A stretch of 64,000 nt of DNA. It comes from Hymenobacter sublimis (GTDB taxonomy: Bacteria; Bacteroidota; Bacteroidia; Cytophagales; Hymenobacteraceae). Position numbers and translations under genes: made by a program. Shown piece after piece: positions 60,662 through 64,000 of this stretch. The stretch covers positions 3,064,001 through 3,128,000 of the forward strand of contig NZ_CP095848.1 of assembly GCF_023101345.1 (NCBI RefSeq). The letters run 5' to 3'. Position 1 is the first letter of the stretch. Each line of letters starts with the position of its first letter. A model generated the notes under the pieces. It had not been told where the DNA came from. It ran no database searches and worked only from the letters and a program-made list of their open reading frames with translations.

Positions 60662-63046
60662 ATGTTTCGTACTGAACTACCGCTCACGCCCCATTCGCAA
60701 CAGCTGCCCCTTTCGGCGCGGGTGCTGACTATAGGCTCCTGCTTTTCGGATTCTATTGGCTCGCGCCTCGTTGACTTTAAGGTTGCGACGATGGTAAATC
60801 CCTTCGGAACCGTGTTCAACCCACTTTCGGCTTGCAAACTGCTGCGAGCCGCAGCGGGCGAGGACATAGACTGGCAACAACATGTGGTGGAAGCCCGGGG
60901 CCGCTGGCAGAGCTATGACTTGCACGCCGAGGTAGGGGCTGATAATCCGGTAGCTCTGCTTCAACACATCCAAACCCTTACGCGGGAGGCTGGTGTGTTT
61001 CTGGCAACGGCCGATGCCGTTGTGCTTACCTTAGGCACGGCATACGCCTACCGCCTGCGCGAAACGGATGAAATCATCAGCAACTGCCACAAGGTCCCGG
61101 CTGAGAAGTTTGAGCGGGAAATGCTCACGGCCGATGACATTATTGCAGCCGTAGCAGAAACGCATGCCTATTTGCGGCGCATCAACCCCAAGTTGCGCTT
61201 CATCCTGACCGTAAGCCCAGTTCGGCACCTAAAGGAAACCTTGGTGCTGAACTCCGCTAGCAAGTCGATGCTACGGGTGGCGTGTCATTACCTCAGCGAG
61301 CTGCTACCGGATGTTTCCTACTTCCCAGCCTACGAGTTGCTGCTGGATGATTTGCGCGACTACCGGTTTTACGCTTCCGACATGCTTCACCCCTCGGAGG
61401 TAGCGGAAAATTACATCTGGGAGCGGTTTACCCGTACTTACTTTGATACCGCTTTCGGGCGCTTTAAAAAGGAGTGGGAAGGTATTCGGCAGGCTTTGGG
61501 CCACCGACCTTTACACGCGGCTGCTCCTGAGCACCGCCAGTTTTTGGAAGCAACGCTGGAGCGACTGCGCAAAATTAGCTCTCAGGCCGATGTGCGCATG
61601 GAAATGCTGCATGTGGAACGTGAGCTAGCAGCTCTACCCATTCCAGCGCCTGAACCAGAGGAGCCGGAGGTAGACGAGTATGATGACGATGAAGAGCGGA
61701 TAGATATCGGCAGCGTAGCTCCTGATGAGGAAGCGGAAGGCAAAGAATCGGCCGCTAGTTTAGTGCGCCCCGGTGCTGGCCTACTAGTTGAGCCGGAGGA
61801 AGTCGATGAAGAAGCTGAGGACGAGGCTAATATTACCCCGGAATCAGCCTATGAGCACGCGTACACGCTAGCCCAAGCCGAAGACCAGGACGACGAGACA
61901 GAGGAATCGGCCGATACTGATTCGGTGGAGAGTTCCGACGAGCCCGTTCGCAAAAAGAAACGTCGTTCCCGAGGGGGAGCCAAGCGCACCAAGCGTAAAC
62001 ACGCTCGCCTGGCCGCTGAAAACACTGCTGGCGCTGCTACCTCTTCGGTTAGTGCGGAGGAAGCTACGGAGCCTACTCCTCCCGCGGCACTTGCAGAGGT
62101 CCAGGAAGTATCAGTTACTGAGCCGGACTCAGAAGTGGTGTATATCACGGAAGAGGAGCTGCGACGGGGCAACCGCCCTACTCCTACCCCTGAGCCAGAA
62201 CCCGAAGTCAGCCAGCCAGCTCCAGAAGTAATTGAGCAACACGATACAGCCAACAGCACTGAATCTGCCTCCGAGCATACTATGGAAGTACGCCCCCGAC
62301 GCAGCCGCAACAAACGACGGGAGCCTAGGCCAGAGCAAGCAGACCGCCCGGCTGGTCGCACTTCCCGCCGGCCACTGTACGCTGCACCGGATGAGGTAGA
62401 GGCAAACTCATCCGTACCAGATGAGGCCAATGTAACTTCCCAGCCTGCCGCTCCAGAATCTGCAGTTGTTCCTGTTGCAGAAACACCAGCAACACCGGCT
62501 CCCATAGTATCTTCCTCAGATGCTGACTCCTCAGCCGCTCCAAGTGTTTCTCCAGAGCCAGTAGCAGCCCAAGCAGAGCCTACGGTAGCGGCTAAACCCA
62601 CTGGCCGCAATCGGAACTCGACAGCCCCGGCTACCCCAAATCGGCCGGCCCGATCTAAAAAGCCTCAAGCAGCCACAGTTACTGAAGACGCTCCTGTCGA
62701 GTCTGCCGCCCCTATTCCGCCAACACCTACTGACACAACACCACTTGTGGTAGCTCCGCCCGCAGCGCCAGCGGCTCCCAAAGCTCGTAGTCGGAAGCGC
62801 CCAGCGGCCCAGGAAGCTTCAGTTCCTCCGGCCGAGGCTCCTGCTGCTCCAGTTTCGGTTGAAGCTTCGCCGGTTACTCCTAAAAAACGAGCCCCGCGCC
62901 GTCCAGCTCCTGCTGCTGAAGCTTCCGCTTCTAGTGCGCCTACCCTGGAAGCTGCGCCAGAAGCCGCCCCGGAGCCTCCCAAACGTCGAGCCCGCCCCCC
63001 GCGCCGCAAGCCCGACGCGGATCCTCAGGCTCCGGAAAACACCTGA
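60662..63046 (+). CDS. GSCFA domain protein with long low-complexity tail
   Basis: The first 310 residues form a GSCFA domain, an SGNH/GDSL-like esterase fold. Visible blocks are LTIGSCFSDSIG (22-33), NPFGTVFNP (46-54), LTLGTAYAY (122-130), SPVRH (185-189) and SDMLHPS (239-245, with the Asp/His pair expected of the catalytic set). The remaining 480 residues are disordered in appearance. An acidic stretch (about 330-430) is followed by a basic cluster KKKRRSRGGAKRTKRKHAR (about 436-454). A Pro/Ala/Glu/Val-rich region comes next, with further short basic patches, ending RRARPPRRKPDADPQAPENT. The domain's substrate is unknown. The tail looks like an RNA-binding or scaffolding region but has no recognised domain. 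It is monocistronic with a terminator after it. Confidence 0.88.
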   Translation: MFRTELPLTPHSQQLPLSARVLTIGSCFSDSIGSRLVDFKVATMVNPFGTVFNPLSACKLLRAAAGEDIDWQQHVVEARGRWQSYDLHAEVGADNPVALLQHIQTLTREAGVFLATADAVVLTLGTAYAYRLRETDEIISNCHKVPAEKFEREMLTADDIIAAVAETHAYLRRINPKLRFILTVSPVRHLKETLVLNSASKSMLRVACHYLSELLPDVSYFPAYELLLDDLRDYRFYASDMLHPSEVAENYIWERFTRTYFDTAFGRFKKEWEGIRQALGHRPLHAAAPEHRQFLEATLERLRKISSQADVRMEMLHVERELAALPIPAPEPEEPEVDEYDDDEERIDIGSVAPDEEAEGKESAASLVRPGAGLLVEPEEVDEEAEDEANITPESAYEHAYTLAQAEDQDDETEESADTDSVESSDEPVRKKKRRSRGGAKRTKRKHARLAAENTAGAATSSVSAEEATEPTPPAALAEVQEVSVTEPDSEVVYITEEELRRGNRPTPTPEPEPEVSQPAPEVIEQHDTANSTESASEHTMEVRPRRSRNKRREPRPEQADRPAGRTSRRPLYAAPDEVEANSSVPDEANVTSQPAAPESAVVPVAETPATPAPIVSSSDADSSAAPSVSPEPVAAQAEPTVAAKPTGRNRNSTAPATPNRPARSKKPQAATVTEDAPVESAAPIPPTPTDTTPLVVAPPAAPAAPKARSRKRPAAQEASVPPAEAPAAPVSVEASPVTPKKRAPRRPAPAAEASASSAPTLEAAPEAAPEPPKRRARPPRRKPDADPQAPENT

Positions 63047-63049
63047 TTT

Positions 63050-63077
63050 AAAACCCGGCCACTAGTGGCCGGGTTTT
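63050..63077 (+). terminator. Perfect 28-bp palindromic terminator
   Basis: The sequence AAAACCCGGCCACT followed by its exact complement forms an uninterrupted palindrome centred between 63063 and 63064, followed by CTTTTTGC. It lies 4 nt after the GSCFA stop codon. Confidence 0.88.
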
Positions 63078-63158
63078 CTTTTTGCGCTGCTCACTGCCGT
63101 TGCCTTTACTTGCCAGTGGGCAAGCCTGACCTTTTCTTCGCTCCAACTTTTACTACCC

Positions 63159-64000
63159 ATGGCTGCTCACCCGAACCGCCTCGCCCAGGAATCAAGCCCT
63201 TACCTGCTGCAGCACGCTCACAACCCCGTTGATTGGTACCCGTGGGGGCAGGAGGCTTTGGAGCGGGCCCAGCGCGAGCGGAAGCCCATTATTGTCAGTA
63301 TTGGCTACGCGGCATGCCACTGGTGCCACGTGATGGAGCGCGAATCATTTGAGAATCTGCAGGTAGCGGCGGTGATGAACGCGCAGTTTGTGTGCATTAA
63401 AGTAGACCGGGAGGAGCGGCCTGATGTGGACCAGGTGTATATGGATGCCCTGCACGCCATGGGGGTACAGGGCGGCTGGCCGCTGAATGTTTTTCTTACC
63501 CCCGATGCCAAACCGTTTTACGGCGGCACTTATTTTCCGTCGGGCAATTGGCTGTCCTTGCTTACCAGTATCGGTCGGGGGTACGCTGGGGAGTACCGGG
63601 CCGAGTTGAATGCCTCCGCCGAGCAGTTTGTGCAAGTGCTTCAGGCCAGCGAGTTGGATAAGTACCGGGCTCCCGATACTACCGCCGGCGTATCAGACGA
63701 GCAGTTTAAGCTGCTGGTGTACAATCTCGCAGCTAAGTTCGACCGGGAGCAAGGCGGCCTGAACCGGGCCCCAAAGTTTCCCATGCCCAGCATCTGGCGC
63801 TTTTTACTGCAGGCCCACGCCGTTTCCGGCAGTCCTGCCATACTTGCCCAACTCAACCTGACGCTCCGCAACATGGCCTGGGGGGGACTATATGACCAGG
63901 TTGGTGGCGGCTTTGCTCGCTACTCCGTGGATGAGCAGTGGCTAGTGCCTCACTTCGAAAAGATGCTCTATGACAACGGGCAGCTACTGAGCTTGTATGC
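63159..64000 (+). CDS. DUF255 thioredoxin-domain protein (YyaL-like), partial
   Basis: The frame starts at the ATG at 63159 ([20 protein letters not shown]) and runs off the right edge after about 280 residues; the full family length is near 670-700. The N-terminal thioredoxin-like domain shows [14 protein letters not shown], the redox-like motif ACHWCHVM (Cys53 and Cys56), [16 protein letters not shown] residues and [12 protein letters not shown]. The start of the second, alpha/alpha toroid domain is seen as [20 protein letters not shown] and [11 protein letters not shown]. The protein family (spermatogenesis-associated protein 20 relatives) is widespread but of unknown function. It sits alone after the GSCFA terminator. 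Confidence 0.92.
   Translation, partial: MAAHPNRLAQESSPYLLQHAHNPVDWYPWGQEALERAQRERKPIIVSIGYAACHWCHVMERESFENLQVAAVMNAQFVCIKVDREERPDVDQVYMDALHAMGVQGGWPLNVFLTPDAKPFYGGTYFPSGNWLSLLTSIGRGYAGEYRAELNASAEQFVQVLQASELDKYRAPDTTAGVSDEQFKLLVYNLAAKFDREQGGLNRAPKFPMPSIWRFLLQAHAVSGSPAILAQLNLTLRNMAWGGLYDQVGGGFARYSVDEQWLVPHFEKMLYDNGQLLSLY

Overview
Organism: The window looks like a chromosome segment of a GC-rich Bacteroidota bacterium of the Cytophagales, most likely Hymenobacter or a close relative (inference from gene content). Supporting signs are an alternative complex III operon joined to an aa3-type cytochrome oxidase cluster, a protein with a type IX secretion C-terminal sorting domain, DUF3098, DUF4394, GSCFA and DUF983 families, promoter -7 boxes of the Bacteroidota form TAnnTTTG, and few Shine-Dalgarno-like sequences. 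Almost everything is chromosomal core. I see no phage, plasmid, IS element, CRISPR array, tRNA or rRNA. Layout, left: 1-7.4 kb is mostly minus-strand genes (a low-GC partial gene, a fatty acid desaturase, a DUF3298 lipoprotein, an HNH nuclease, an NlpC/P60 peptidase, smpB, tsaD) plus one plus-strand alpha/beta hydrolase. From 7.7 to 18.3 kb runs a plus-strand envelope and housekeeping series: TamB, FtsX, DUF3098, UppP, TruB, RibF and the two subunits of a 3-oxoacid CoA-transferase. From 18.4 to 23.2 kb lie a short hypothetical gene, a GNAT-nitrilase fusion and a secreted DUF4394 protein. From 23.2 to 31 kb an RDD protein diverges from a SpoIIM / membrane protein / DUF4129 / DUF4350 / MoxR / DUF58 cluster. 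A GH20 hexosaminidase, a very large outer-membrane protein and a very large orphan sensor kinase follow to 41 kb. Layout, right: 41.2-58.9 kb is a minus-strand respiratory super-cluster. In transcription order it holds ActA, ActB, ActC, ActD, ActE, ActF, CoxB and CoxA, then a terminator, then heme A synthase, heme O synthase, two subunit III-type proteins, subunit IV, SCO, DUF420, a small CxxC membrane protein and DUF983. It should carry electrons from menaquinol through alternative complex III to a heme a/copper oxidase, with its own cofactor-assembly genes. Divergent from it is rpsF-rpsR-rplI, then a GSCFA protein with a long low-complexity tail and the start of a DUF255 thioredoxin-domain protein cut by the window end. 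Non-coding structure: The most unusual feature is the number of long inverted repeats in the gaps. One group has paired arms related to GTCATnCTGAGCGnAGCGAAG. A second group has arms made of degenerate short words such as GGTGA, GAATTAAnAAT or ACTTAGGG, often touching the stop codons of the flanking genes. No clearly novel multi-gene system was found. The best leads are these repeats, the orphan kinase next to the outer-membrane protein, the tailed GSCFA protein and the small CxxC protein in the oxidase cluster.
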